Positions 30,967 through 37,897 of a stretch of DNA of 37,897 nt are shown piece by piece. The DNA is from Acidimicrobiia bacterium (GTDB taxonomy: Bacteria; Actinomycetota; Acidimicrobiia; Acidimicrobiales; AC-14), in NCBI GenBank assembly GCA_023265025.1, contig JAHFUP010000051.1, positions 1 to 37,897 of the forward strand, read 5' to 3'. Numbering within the stretch: the first letter of the stretch is position 1; every line of letters starts with the position of its first letter. A program made the position numbers and the translations under genes. Under the pieces are notes generated by a model. The model saw only the letters and a list, made by a program, of their open reading frames with translations. It made no database searches and was not told the origin of the DNA.

Positions 30967-31941
30967 CTAGAGGACGGACACGTCGGCGACGAGCGGGCGA
31001 TGGTCGCTGCCGGTCCCCGCGCCGGCATGTATGCGGGTGACCACGAGACCTCGGGTCGTGAGGATGTGGTCGATCCTGAGCAGCGGTGGCACGACAGGGA
31101 GGTCGCGTGGCCAGGTCATCTGGTACGGCTTCCCGCAGGCGGCCGCGGCGTCGGTCAGCCCGATCGAGAGCAGCGACCGGAAATGCCTGTGTCCCCATGT
31201 GGCGTTGAAATCGCCGGCGACGAGGACAGGGCGGTCCTCGGCGGCGACCGCCGACCGCAGCACCTCGAGGTCTTCGATCCACGCGACCCGCGCCCCGCCG
31301 GTCGGGGCGACGGTGTGAACCGCGAAAAGGCGCACGGCGCGACCTTCGACCTCGACCGTCGCACGGATCAGGATCGGTCGCCCGTGGGAGGCCACGATGT
31401 CGTCCTCGGTGACCGGCCACCGGGACGCCACCACGGCTGCGAAAGGGTCGTCACGGGGAACAGTGATCCGGAACGGCAGGTCGGCCGTGGCGCCGGTCGC
31501 GTCCAGGTCGGCCACGAACGTGGGGGTCGCCTCCTGGAGAATGAGCACGTCCGGCCGGTGACGGCGAATCTCGGCGGCGAAGGCCACCGTGTCGCGATTC
31601 GGGGCATAGACGTTGGCGTCGAGCACCCGGAAGTGCGGAGCCGACCGGGCCGCGGCAGGGATGGCCTCGCCGGCCCGGACCTCAGGCAGGGCAAGGCCGA
31701 TGTGAGCCACGACGACCACCGCGCTGGCAGCCACGAGCGCCCACCGACGGAGGGCGCCGGCCAGGACTGCGACCGGCCACGCCGGCAAGAAGAGCACCGG
31801 GGTCAGGGCGTTCAGCTCGACGAGGGAAGTCCTCGCGTCCCACGCCACGAGTCGGGCGAGGGCCACCACCGCCAGCGGGATCACGATGACCCACCCCGCG
31901 AGGACGAGCACGCCGGCCGCGAGGCGCTTGGCGCCGGTCAC
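30967..31941 (-). CDS. Membrane-anchored endonuclease/exonuclease/phosphatase-family protein
   Basis: A 324-residue protein. Three hydrophobic segments (about 7-30, 44-62, 66-84) precede an extracytoplasmic EEP domain (about 100-324) with the metal and catalytic motifs in order: QEA (Glu), HTV, GDFNAT, RIDHILT and GSDHRP. Members hydrolyse phosphodiester bonds in nucleic acids, inositol lipids or sphingomyelin. Its location outside the membrane favours a lipid or extracellular DNA substrate. GTG 31941 starts 12 bases after the Cys-rich gene's stop, so it is probably the last gene of that operon, though its link to the redox proteins is unclear. Confidence 0.82.
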   Translation of the reverse strand: MTGAKRLAAGVLVLAGWVIVIPLAVVALARLVAWDARTSLVELNALTPVLFLPAWPVAVLAGALRRWALVAASAVVVVAHIGLALPEVRAGEAIPAAARSAPHFRVLDANVYAPNRDTVAFAAEIRRHRPDVLILQEATPTFVADLDATGATADLPFRITVPRDDPFAAVVASRWPVTEDDIVASHGRPILIRATVEVEGRAVRLFAVHTVAPTGGARVAWIEDLEVLRSAVAAEDRPVLVAGDFNATWGHRHFRSLLSIGLTDAAAACGKPYQMTWPRDLPVVPPLLRIDHILTTRGLVVTRIHAGAGTGSDHRPLVADVSVL

Positions 31942-31953
31942 CCCGTGATCAGG

Positions 31954-32634
31954 TCAACGACCGGGGGGTCTGAGGCTGCGTCCGAGGGACTGGAGCAGCC
32001 CGCTCACGAGCTCTCCCACCTGGGTCAGGAGGTTCGGTGCCGGCGGAGGGACGGCGGCCGGTGGTGGGACGGGCGGAGGGCATCCAGGGGCGAGGCACGG
32101 GGCAGAGTGCTGCGCGGTGGCGTTGTCGGTGAGCACGTCGCCCGAGCACGTCTCGTCGAACGTCCACGGCGGGTTGCAGCTGATCACCCGGCAGACGATG
32201 GGTCCGTAGCAGGCGATCTCCTGGTGGCACTGGCCGTAGCGGAACACGTTGCAACAGACCTTGCGCTCATCGCAGGTCCCGCTGGCGCACCGGCACGTGC
32301 ATTCCGCGCCGCACAGCTGGTTGCAGTCGATGTAGTAGCGCGCCGCGTTCCCGCAGCAGAGGCCCGAGGTGTCGGCCTTCCACCACCCGCCGGCGAACGA
32401 GCCGGGCGGGCAACGGTTCTGGCCCGCGACGGTGCAGCACATGGCGGTGTACCCACCGCCGCACGAGGAATCCGGCCCGCAGACCGCGGCATAGGCCGTG
32501 ACGGGCTGAAGCACGTAGCGCAACGGCGTCACCGTCAACGCCGACCCCACCACCGCCATGCGCACGAGGAAGCTCCGCCGGCTCGACTTCGCGCCGAGGA
32601 ACGTCGCCGCCGCGTCGGCCATCTCCTTGTTCAC
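31954..32634 (-). CDS. Tat-exported Cys-rich protein resembling methylamine dehydrogenase light chain
   Basis: A 226-residue protein. A twin-arginine signal (SRRSFLVRM, residues 18-26; hydrophobic core to about 49) is followed by a domain with about 22 cysteines between residues 52 and 185, then a Pro-rich stretch and an amphipathic end. The order of Cys-rich turns, CPPGS at 75-79, Trp84-Trp85 just after it, a paired CC and a later Trp157 resembles the light chain (MauA), where two Trp are cross-linked into tryptophan tryptophylquinone. Whether such a cofactor forms is unknown; no heavy chain is nearby. GTG 32634 overlaps the upstream stop (GTGA). The MauD-like protein upstream suits disulfide formation in this product. 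Confidence 0.7.
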   Translation of the reverse strand: MNKEMADAAATFLGAKSSRRSFLVRMAVVGSALTVTPLRYVLQPVTAYAAVCGPDSSCGGGYTAMCCTVAGQNRCPPGSFAGGWWKADTSGLCCGNAARYYIDCNQLCGAECTCRCASGTCDERKVCCNVFRYGQCHQEIACYGPIVCRVISCNPPWTFDETCSGDVLTDNATAQHSAPCLAPGCPPPVPPPAAVPPPAPNLLTQVGELVSGLLQSLGRSLRPPGR

Positions 32635-33134
32635 ATCGCCTCGAGCCACTCGGGAGGTAGTGCGGCCGAGATGCTGATCGCCGAGAGCACCGCGTTCACC
32701 CTCGGGACCACACGGCCACGGTCCGCCATGCTGCCCAGGACGACGTACAGGCAGAAGGCCCGGCCCTCCTCGACGAAGAACCGCTGCACTCCACCTTGGC
32801 CCCGGAGCGTGCGTTGGAGCTGCCGGCCGCTGAACTCGTCGGTGCGCAGTTCCCGTGGCATGCCGCCCGAGGCGAACAGCGCGGTGCCGGCGCTCCCGGA
32901 GCCGTACTCCACCAATGCAATGAACGCGTGGTGGGAGCGCATGGTCTCGACGGCGCCGCTGCCGAAGTCGCCCCGCTCGTCGGGGAGCGGGAAGTCGGCG
33001 GCGTGGAGCATCGCGTGGGAGCGGAACTTCGGGGTGTCGGCGCATCCCGCCTCGACAGGAAGCGGCTGCCGGCGGATGCGCCCTTCCCAGCCCGTGGGGA
33101 GATCCACGGCCAGACCGTGGGCGGAAATCCTCAT
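32631..33134 (-). CDS. Conserved-looking 167-residue protein of the MauA-like cluster
   Basis: I do not recognise a named domain. The protein begins with a short beta-rich part (ISAHGLAVDLPTGWEGRIRR), has no signal or membrane segment, and is a mixed alpha/beta chain with FFVEEGRAFCLYVVLGSM near residue 118-136. It lies 13 bases after the MauD-like gene and its stop overlaps the start of the Cys-rich gene, so all three are translated together. A chaperone or maturation partner for the exported Cys-rich protein is a reasonable guess from position only. Confidence 0.65.
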   Translation of the reverse strand: MRISAHGLAVDLPTGWEGRIRRQPLPVEAGCADTPKFRSHAMLHAADFPLPDERGDFGSGAVETMRSHHAFIALVEYGSGSAGTALFASGGMPRELRTDEFSGRQLQRTLRGQGGVQRFFVEEGRAFCLYVVLGSMADRGRVVPRVNAVLSAISISAALPPEWLEAM

Positions 33135-33147
33135 GATCGGACCGCGG

Positions 33148-33894
33148 TCACGCGTTGTCGCCGGTCAGTGGCGGCGTCGTGGGATACAGGCTCGGGTCAC
33201 CGGGCAGGATCCCCGCCGCGGTGAGCTCCTGGTCGATGTGATCTCCCCGGCCCCCGTCGCGCGGTCGGCCGGCGCCGTTGCGTAGCCTCCGCCGGTCGCC
33301 GGCGGCGCGGGCCACCAGGCCCACGACCTGATCCCACGCCGCCGCAGTTCCTTCCCCGGCCACCCGACCGGTGGTGCCGTCGACGTGGACGAAGTACGGA
33401 GAGCCGGGCACCTGGTAGTCCGACCAGGCCTCGGTGGACATGAGCACCGTCTGCCCGCCGGTGGCCAGGACGCGGACAGCGGACTCACTTTCGTCCCCGG
33501 GCCCCTTGGTGACCGCCACCACCCGCATCCCCGCCGGCAGGCCGAGGTCCCCGCCGTCCCCCAGCGCCTCCCAGAAGCCGTTGCACGTCAGACATCCACT
33601 CGACAGGAAGGCCAGCAGCGTCTCGTGTGGCGCCCCGAGCACGGCGATTGCGGCGGACTCGCCGTCCGGGGTGAACCCGGAGATGTCGTGCGCCTTCGCT
33701 CCGGTGGAGCCCCCGACGGCGAGGTCGACCGGAACGGGCTGAGGTGCCTCCTCGGTCCTTCCGGCGCCGAGCTCGTGAAGTTGGCGCAGGATCTCGGCGT
33801 GGCTCTTCAGGAGCCCCACGACGAGCAGACCGAGGAGGACCGTGGCCGTGGCTTGGATCCCGTCGAGGGCCGTCACGTCGATCGGCCCACACAA
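33148..33894 (-). CDS. MauD-like membrane-anchored thioredoxin-fold protein
   Basis: A 248-residue protein: one N-terminal transmembrane helix (about 12-29), a linker, and an outward-facing thioredoxin-like domain (about 65-215) with the redox pair Cys101-Leu-Thr-Cys104 in FLSSGCLTCNGFW and a cis-Pro-containing VPGSPYFVHVD. This resembles MauD, needed for disulfides in the methylamine dehydrogenase light chain. With a 22-cysteine exported protein in the same operon, an oxidase or isomerase role is likely. GTG 33894 is taken; GTG 33876 would also keep the helix. No ribosome-binding site is obvious. Divergent from the lipoprotein gene. Confidence 0.75.
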   Translation of the reverse strand: MCGPIDVTALDGIQATATVLLGLLVVGLLKSHAEILRQLHELGAGRTEEAPQPVPVDLAVGGSTGAKAHDISGFTPDGESAAIAVLGAPHETLLAFLSSGCLTCNGFWEALGDGGDLGLPAGMRVVAVTKGPGDESESAVRVLATGGQTVLMSTEAWSDYQVPGSPYFVHVDGTTGRVAGEGTAAAWDQVVGLVARAAGDRRRLRNGAGRPRDGGRGDHIDQELTAAGILPGDPSLYPTTPPLTGDNA

Positions 33895-33972
33895 TGGTCG
33901 CCGCCAGCAGGCACGGCCGTGAGTGTACGGGTGTCAACGGCGGCACGCCGTTCCGGTGCTTGAATCGTCACC

Positions 33973-34473
33973 GTGCGAGAGCGGCGACTGGTCCATCTGG
34001 CTTCCGCCCTCGTCCTGATCGCCGCTCTCGGATCCTGCTCGTCCGACGATGAACCGACGCCGCCGGCCGCCGGTCCTGTGCCGGCGTCGACCTCCTCCAC
34101 GACCCCGAGCGCCACGACCGCCCCGTCGAGCGCGATCGGGAGCACGACCCCGACGACGGCCGCGATCCCGGGTGGCTGCCCGTCGGGCGTCGGCGTCGCC
34201 GCCCAGAGTGCCCAGCAGGCTGCTCGCTGCCTTTTCCAGAGCTGGGAGCGGGACGATCGGACGAGGGCGGCCACGTTCGCGTCCCTCGACGTGGTCGACG
34301 TCCTGTTCCGGGAGCGGTGGTCGGCTCCTGCCGGGACGTTCATCGGCTGTTCGGCGCAGCCCGGCACCGACGCGCAGGCGTGCACCTTCGAGCATCGGGG
34401 CAGCCGCTACGTGTTCGACGTCGCCCGTTCAGAAGGTGGTTGGCGGGTCACACAGCTCCGGCGGCCGGCGTGA
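33973..34473 (+). CDS. Small lipoprotein with Thr/Ser/Pro-rich linker
   Basis: A 166-residue lipoprotein: signal peptide with lipobox LGSC (Cys at about residue 22), a Ser/Thr/Pro linker (about 25-66), then a compact domain of about 100 residues with four cysteines (GGCPSG, ARCLFQSWERDD, IGCSAQPG, ACTFEHRG) that may form two disulfides. The domain has the look of small NTF2- or DUF-type extracytoplasmic folds (SWERDDRTRAATFASLDVVD) but I cannot name a family. GTG 33973. It would sit on the outer face of the membrane. Confidence 0.7.
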   Translation: MRERRLVHLASALVLIAALGSCSSDDEPTPPAAGPVPASTSSTTPSATTAPSSAIGSTTPTTAAIPGGCPSGVGVAAQSAQQAARCLFQSWERDDRTRAATFASLDVVDVLFRERWSAPAGTFIGCSAQPGTDAQACTFEHRGSRYVFDVARSEGGWRVTQLRRPA

Positions 34474-34612
34474 GCGGGCGCTGTCGCGACGCCGAACCGG
34501 CAACTGCGGCAACCTTGGCCGCTCATTCACGGGGGAGGCTAAGTTAAAGCGCCGGACGGGCGCGACAGGGTGGATCGGAGCATCCTCGTCCACCTGAGCT
34601 CCCGGGAGTGCG

Positions 34613-34618
34613 TACGAT
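34613..34618 (+). promoter_or_regulatory. Candidate -10 for a leaderless 66-residue gene
   Basis: TACGAT, six bases before ATG 34625, the spacing expected when transcription starts at the start codon. No convincing -35. Confidence 0.4.
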
Positions 34619-34624
34619 TGCTTC

Positions 34625-34825
34625 ATGAGCGAGCAGCCTGTCGAAACGGCGGGCAACGACGCCGACGAATCGCCGCCCGCGGCGGCCCCCGCCGCGGGCA
34701 AGCACGTCCGCCGCACGATGCTGTCGACCGGGTTCAGCGACGTCCCCGGCAAGACGTGTGAAGTCTGCGGCTTCCAGGGGTTCCGCTGGCAGACGGAGTG
34801 CCCAGCCGGCCATCCGCTGGCCTGA
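34625..34825 (+). CDS. 66-residue protein with a Cys-knuckle motif
   Basis: A small cytoplasmic protein: a disordered Ala/Pro-rich half (1-30), then HVRRTMLSTGFSDVPGKTC and a knuckle made of CEVC, ECPAGH spaced to bind one zinc (Cys-x2-Cys, then Cys and His about 12 residues on). There is no recognised family. The candidate promoter suggests leaderless expression; there is no ribosome-binding site. Confidence 0.55.
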   Translation: MSEQPVETAGNDADESPPAAAPAAGKHVRRTMLSTGFSDVPGKTCEVCGFQGFRWQTECPAGHPLA

Positions 34826-34858
34826 GCGTTTGCCTCATGCTGACAGAAAGGGGGTCGC

Positions 34859-34912
34859 CACCGAAGTCCCCCAGTTGTCGCACTTGCGTGAACAGATCAG
34901 AGGACTTCGGTG
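34859..34912. terminator. Perfect 11-base inverted repeat downstream of tRNA-Val(GAC)
   Basis: CACCGAAGTCC (34859-34869) and GGACTTCGGTG (34902-34912) with a 32-base spacer, between the 66-residue gene and the 3' end of the tRNA. It could stop transcription from both sides. Confidence 0.45.
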
Positions 34913-34924
34913 AAGACCTCAGGG

Positions 34925-34997
34925 TGGGCCGTAAGGGATTTGAACCCCTGACCCCCTGCGCGTCATGCAGGTGCTCTGCCAACTGAGCTAACGGCCC
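34925..34997 (-). tRNA. tRNA-Val (anticodon GAC)
   Basis: A minus-strand cloverleaf: acceptor GGGCCGT/ACGGCCC, D-arm GCTC...GAGC, anticodon stem CCTGC/GCAGG around ATGACGC (anticodon GAC, reads GTC), normal T-arm AGGGG TTCAAAT CCCTT. The discriminator is A and CCA is not encoded. The putA frame runs into its first 10 bases and stops at the tRNA's TAG, the same arrangement as the tRNA-Val at 1704. Confidence 0.95.
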
Positions 34998-37897
34998 TCG
35001 GCGAGCAGACTACCCGACTCCACAGGGGCGAAGCCCTGACGCAGCGTGTTCTCGCTCACGGTGCGGGGCTCGACGAACTGGAGGAGGTAGTCGGGGCCGC
35101 CGGCCTTCGACCCCACACCGGACAGGCCGTAGCCGCCGAAGGGCTGGCGACCGACCACGGCGCCGGTGATCGTGCGGTTGACGTAGACGTTGCCCGCCCG
35201 CAGCTCGGCGGCGGCCACGCGGATGTGGGCCGGCGACCTCGACACCACGCCGGCGGTGAGCGCGAACTCGGTGTCGTTGGCCAGGGCCAGGGCCTCGTCG
35301 AAGGAGCCGGCCCGGAAGACGCTCAGGACGGGGCCGAAGATCTCCTCCCGGGCCAGGCGTCCACCCGGCCGGACCTCCGAGACAACGGTCGGGCCGACGA
35401 AGTAGCCCTCTTCCGGGATTTCGTCCATGGCCAGCACCACATCGCCCTCGGCGGGCGCCAGCTCGACGTACGAGCGGACCCGGACGTGGGCCTCGGCGTC
35501 GATCAGCGGGCCGACGTCGACCGCCATGGCCCGGGGGTGGCCGACCTTGAGCAGGCGGGTGGCGCCGACCAGGCGGTCGACCAGCTCGTCGTAGACGTCG
35601 TCGAGGACGATCAGGCGGGAGCAGGCCGAGCACTTCTGGCCGGCGTACCCGAAGGCGGAGCCGACGGCGATGGGCACGGCCTGGTCGAGGTCGGCGTCGG
35701 CGTCGACGATCAGGGGGTTCTTGCCGCCCAGCTCGGCGATGACCCGCTTGACGTGGCGCTGGCCGGGACGCACCTCCGCCGCCGCCCGCACGATCCCCAG
35801 CCCGACCGGCTTGGAGCCGGTGAAGGCGACGAAGGATACGTCGGGGTGCTCGACCAGGTAGGCGCCGACCTCCTCGCCGAGGCCGGGCAGGAACCCGAGA
35901 ACACCGTCGGGCAGGCCGGCCGCCAACAGCGCCTCGACCAGCTTCGAGGCGATCGCCGGCGTCTGCTCCGCCGGCTTGAACAGCACCGCGTTACCCGTCA
36001 CCAGCGCGGCGACCACCATGCCGGTGGGGATGGCCAGCGGGAAGTTCCACGGCGAGATCACCACGCCGATCCCCCGCGCCTGATAGGTCAGGCGGTTGTG
36101 CTCGCCCGGCGGCGACTGGACCGGACCGCCCTCCTCCAGGCGGATCGCCTCCCGCCCGTAGTACTCGCAGAAGTCGACGGCCTCGCAGACGTCGGCGTCC
36201 GCGTCGCGCCACGGCTTGCCGGCCTCGAAGACCTCCAGCGCGGCCAGCTCGTTGCGACGCCGGCGCATCCAGTCGCCGGCGCCGAACAGGACTGCGGCCC
36301 GCCGGCGGGCCGGCAGCCGGCGCCACGCCGGCCACGCTCGCCGGGCTGCGTCGAGCGCCTCCTCCGCCTCGTCCGGGCCGCACCGGGCCGAGCGGGCGAC
36401 GACGGTTGACGGGCATGCGGGGTCGTTGGACTCGATCTCGCCGGCGGTGGTGACCGCCCGGCCGCCGATCCTGGCCGGCACGGCGAGCCGGAGGCGCCCT
36501 TCGCCCAGTCCGGCGACGGCCGCGCCCATGGCCGCCCGCACCGTCGCCCGCCGCCACTCCCCGATCGGCTCGGGCTCGTATGCCGCGGGCGCCGCCTGAT
36601 CGGTCGGCGGCCGGTGGACGGCCGGCTCGCGCTCGGGGATCTCCTCGACCGCCGGCGGCGCCAGCAGGGCGTCGAGGTCCTCGCCCTCGACGAACCGCCG
36701 GCGCACGAAGCTCTCGTTCGCGGTGTTCTCCAGCAGCCGGCGGACGAGGTAGGCCATGCCCGGCACCAGCTCCCCCACCGGCGCGTAGACCCGCAGCCGA
36801 AGGCCCATCTTGCGCACCGCGGCGTGCAGCTGCTCCGCCATCCCGTAGAGCAGCTGGATCTCGTAGCCGTTGTCGGGGATGCCGACCGACCGGGCGTACT
36901 CGACGGCGTAGGCCAGGGAGCGGAGGTTGTGGGTGCCGAAGGCAGCCCGCACGGTGCCGTGGCTGTCGTGGAGCAGGCGGGTGCAGCGCTCGTAGTTGGC
37001 GTCGGTCTCGACCTTCTCGGAGAACACCGGCACCGGCCACCCCTCGGCCTGCGAGTGGACCGTCTCGGTGTCCCAGTACGCCCCCTTGACCAGGCGCACG
37101 GTGATCGGCCGAGCCCGGCCGCCGGCCCAGGCGATCAGGTCGGCCAGGTCGTCGCGGGCGTCCTTCAGGTAGGCCTGGATGACGATGCCGGCGTCGAGCC
37201 CGGCCAGCTCGGGGTCGTCGAGCACGTCCCGGAAGAGCTGCAACGTGAGGTCCTTGACGTCGTAGTGCTCGGCGTCGAAGTGGACGTAGGCCCCGGCGGC
37301 CGCCGCCTCCCGCAGCAGCGGACGGAGGCGCGCCCTGGCGCCGGCGACGCCGTCGGCCCGGGTCAGCGGGGCGTACCGGGTGGCCAGGGCGGTCGACTTG
37401 ATGCTGACGTTCACCCGGGCCAGCGGTCCGAGGTCGTCGGACTCGAGGATGGGGCTGGCCGGCCAGCGGGGGGCGGCGGTGGTCAGGGTCCGCAAGAGCT
37501 CGCGGACGCGCGCCGCGTACCGGTCGGCGTCGGCCTCGGTCAGTGTCTTCTCGCCCAGAAGGTCGACGGTGGACGCGCTGCCGCCGGCCCACAGCTTCCG
37601 GAGCCCCGGGACGGCTTCGGCCGGCGTCTGGCCGACGATGAACTGCTCGGCCACACGGGAGATGCTCCGGCGGGCGAGGCCGGCCGCCGCCGCCTTTCCG
37701 AGGGGGAGGTGCTCCGCGGCATCTAAACCCAGATCGAGAATCCGGGGGACGTCCGTGCCGCCGTGCAGGTACTCGTCGAGGTGGCGGACGACGTCCTCGT
37801 CGCCCGTCGTGGCGGGGAACACGTCAACGAAGCGGAACAGCTGGGTCTTGAACGACGGGTGCGACATCGCCCACTCGAGCATCCGCTCGCTCCACCA
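34988..37897 (-). CDS. putA: Bifunctional proline dehydrogenase / P5C dehydrogenase, 5' end beyond the window
   Basis: An open frame of 969 codons reaching the window's right edge, so the N-terminus is missing; codons before ATG 37882 (WWSER) continue the family's N-terminal pattern. The N-terminal FAD-binding proline dehydrogenase barrel is followed by its flavin-site end (YLVRRLLENTANESF). A linker leads to an aldehyde dehydrogenase domain with ELGGKNPLIVD, AGQKCSACSRL (catalytic Cys) and a C-terminal FGGYGLSG. It oxidises proline to glutamate through P5C, feeding the glutamate pool that gltB also serves. There is no DNA-binding domain in what is seen. Its TAG stop is bases 8-10 of the adjacent tRNA-Val(GAC). 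Confidence 0.95.
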   Translation of the reverse strand, partial: WWSERMLEWAMSHPSFKTQLFRFVDVFPATTGDEDVVRHLDEYLHGGTDVPRILDLGLDAAEHLPLGKAAAAGLARRSISRVAEQFIVGQTPAEAVPGLRKLWAGGSASTVDLLGEKTLTEADADRYAARVRELLRTLTTAAPRWPASPILESDDLGPLARVNVSIKSTALATRYAPLTRADGVAGARARLRPLLREAAAAGAYVHFDAEHYDVKDLTLQLFRDVLDDPELAGLDAGIVIQAYLKDARDDLADLIAWAGGRARPITVRLVKGAYWDTETVHSQAEGWPVPVFSEKVETDANYERCTRLLHDSHGTVRAAFGTHNLRSLAYAVEYARSVGIPDNGYEIQLLYGMAEQLHAAVRKMGLRLRVYAPVGELVPGMAYLVRRLLENTANESFVRRRFVEGEDLDALLAPPAVEEIPEREPAVHRPPTDQAAPAAYEPEPIGEWRRATVRAAMGAAVAGLGEGRLRLAVPARIGGRAVTTAGEIESNDPACPSTVVARSARCGPDEAEEALDAARRAWPAWRRLPARRRAAVLFGAGDWMRRRRNELAALEVFEAGKPWRDADADVCEAVDFCEYYGREAIRLEEGGPVQSPPGEHNRLTYQARGIGVVISPWNFPLAIPTGMVVAALVTGNAVLFKPAEQTPAIASKLVEALLAAGLPDGVLGFLPGLGEEVGAYLVEHPDVSFVAFTGSKPVGLGIVRAAAEVRPGQRHVKRVIAELGGKNPLIVDADADLDQAVPIAVGSAFGYAGQKCSACSRLIVLDDVYDELVDRLVGATRLLKVGHPRAMAVDVGPLIDAEAHVRVRSYVELAPAEGDVVLAMDEIPEEGYFVGPTVVSEVRPGGRLAREEIFGPVLSVFRAGSFDEALALANDTEFALTAGVVSRSPAHIRVAAAELRAGNVYVNRTITGAVVGRQPFGGYGLSGVGSKAGGPDYLLQFVEPRTVSENTLRQGFAPVESGSLLAEGR

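Noticed and set aside
32635-33045. Longer start for the Cys-rich protein upstream of GTG 32634
   Set aside because: The extra residues are Arg/Pro-rich, lie over the 167-residue gene, and would bury the Tat signal.

Overview
The window is very GC-rich, with dense same-frame gene overlaps, GTG starts, leaderless-type promoters and typical actinobacterial families: a GAF-ANTAR regulator, an F420-type luciferase-like oxidoreductase, a DUF6458 membrane protein and a septum-formation domain protein. Secreted proteins with long Thr-rich linkers and the set of orphan metabolic genes suggest a deep-branching actinobacterium, perhaps Acidimicrobiia. That placement is inferred from sequence style only; no rRNA gene is present.

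Layout. Positions 1-1687 are the right end of an integrative element: an excisionase-like remnant and an intact tyrosine integrase, stopping 16 bases short of the 3' end of tRNA-Val(CAC), the likely attachment site. Chromosomal backbone follows: an acetoacetate-decarboxylase-like gene running into that tRNA, a glycosyltransferase and an MscS channel. Positions 4407-10435 hold a tightly coupled four-gene operon: a fatty acyl reductase fused to a HAD hydrolase, a zinc alcohol dehydrogenase, a LarA-like (nickel-pincer family) protein and a PlsC acyltransferase. Next come a PD40 propeller protein, a DUF2207 membrane protein, the glutamate synthase large subunit (gltB, no gltD beside it) and a GAF-ANTAR protein.

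Positions 18566-24396 contain an extraordinary membrane protein with a histone-like basic tail and acidic repeats, aconitase, and a secreted/membrane protein with a Thr-rich linker whose 3' end runs 186 bases antisense into aconitase. Positions 24498-30798 carry an extended ribosomal protein S18, a P-loop/luciferase-like fusion, a cystathionine-synthase-type PLP enzyme, a CooC-like ATPase, DUF6458, a DEAD-box helicase, a 34-residue leaderless membrane peptide and a flavin-binding PPOX-fold protein. Positions 30967-33894 form a compact minus-strand cluster: MauD-like thioredoxin, a 167-residue protein, a Tat-exported Cys-rich protein resembling the methylamine dehydrogenase light chain, and an endo/exonuclease/phosphatase-family protein. 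The window closes with a lipoprotein, a 66-residue Cys-containing protein, tRNA-Val(GAC) and bifunctional proline dehydrogenase putA, cut by the right edge.

Most unusual points: (1) the minimal MauA-like/MauD-like cluster without other mau genes; (2) the acyl reductase/LarA-like/PlsC operon, whose LarA-like member lacks one of the two expected catalytic histidines; (3) both tRNA-Val genes supply, with bases 8-10, the TAG stop of the protein gene upstream, with identical 10-base overlaps; (4) aconitase and the helicase both appear to start at ATC six bases after a Shine-Dalgarno, and the PLP enzyme at CTG overlapping the preceding stop; (5) a possible three-way-junction RNA leader before gltB.
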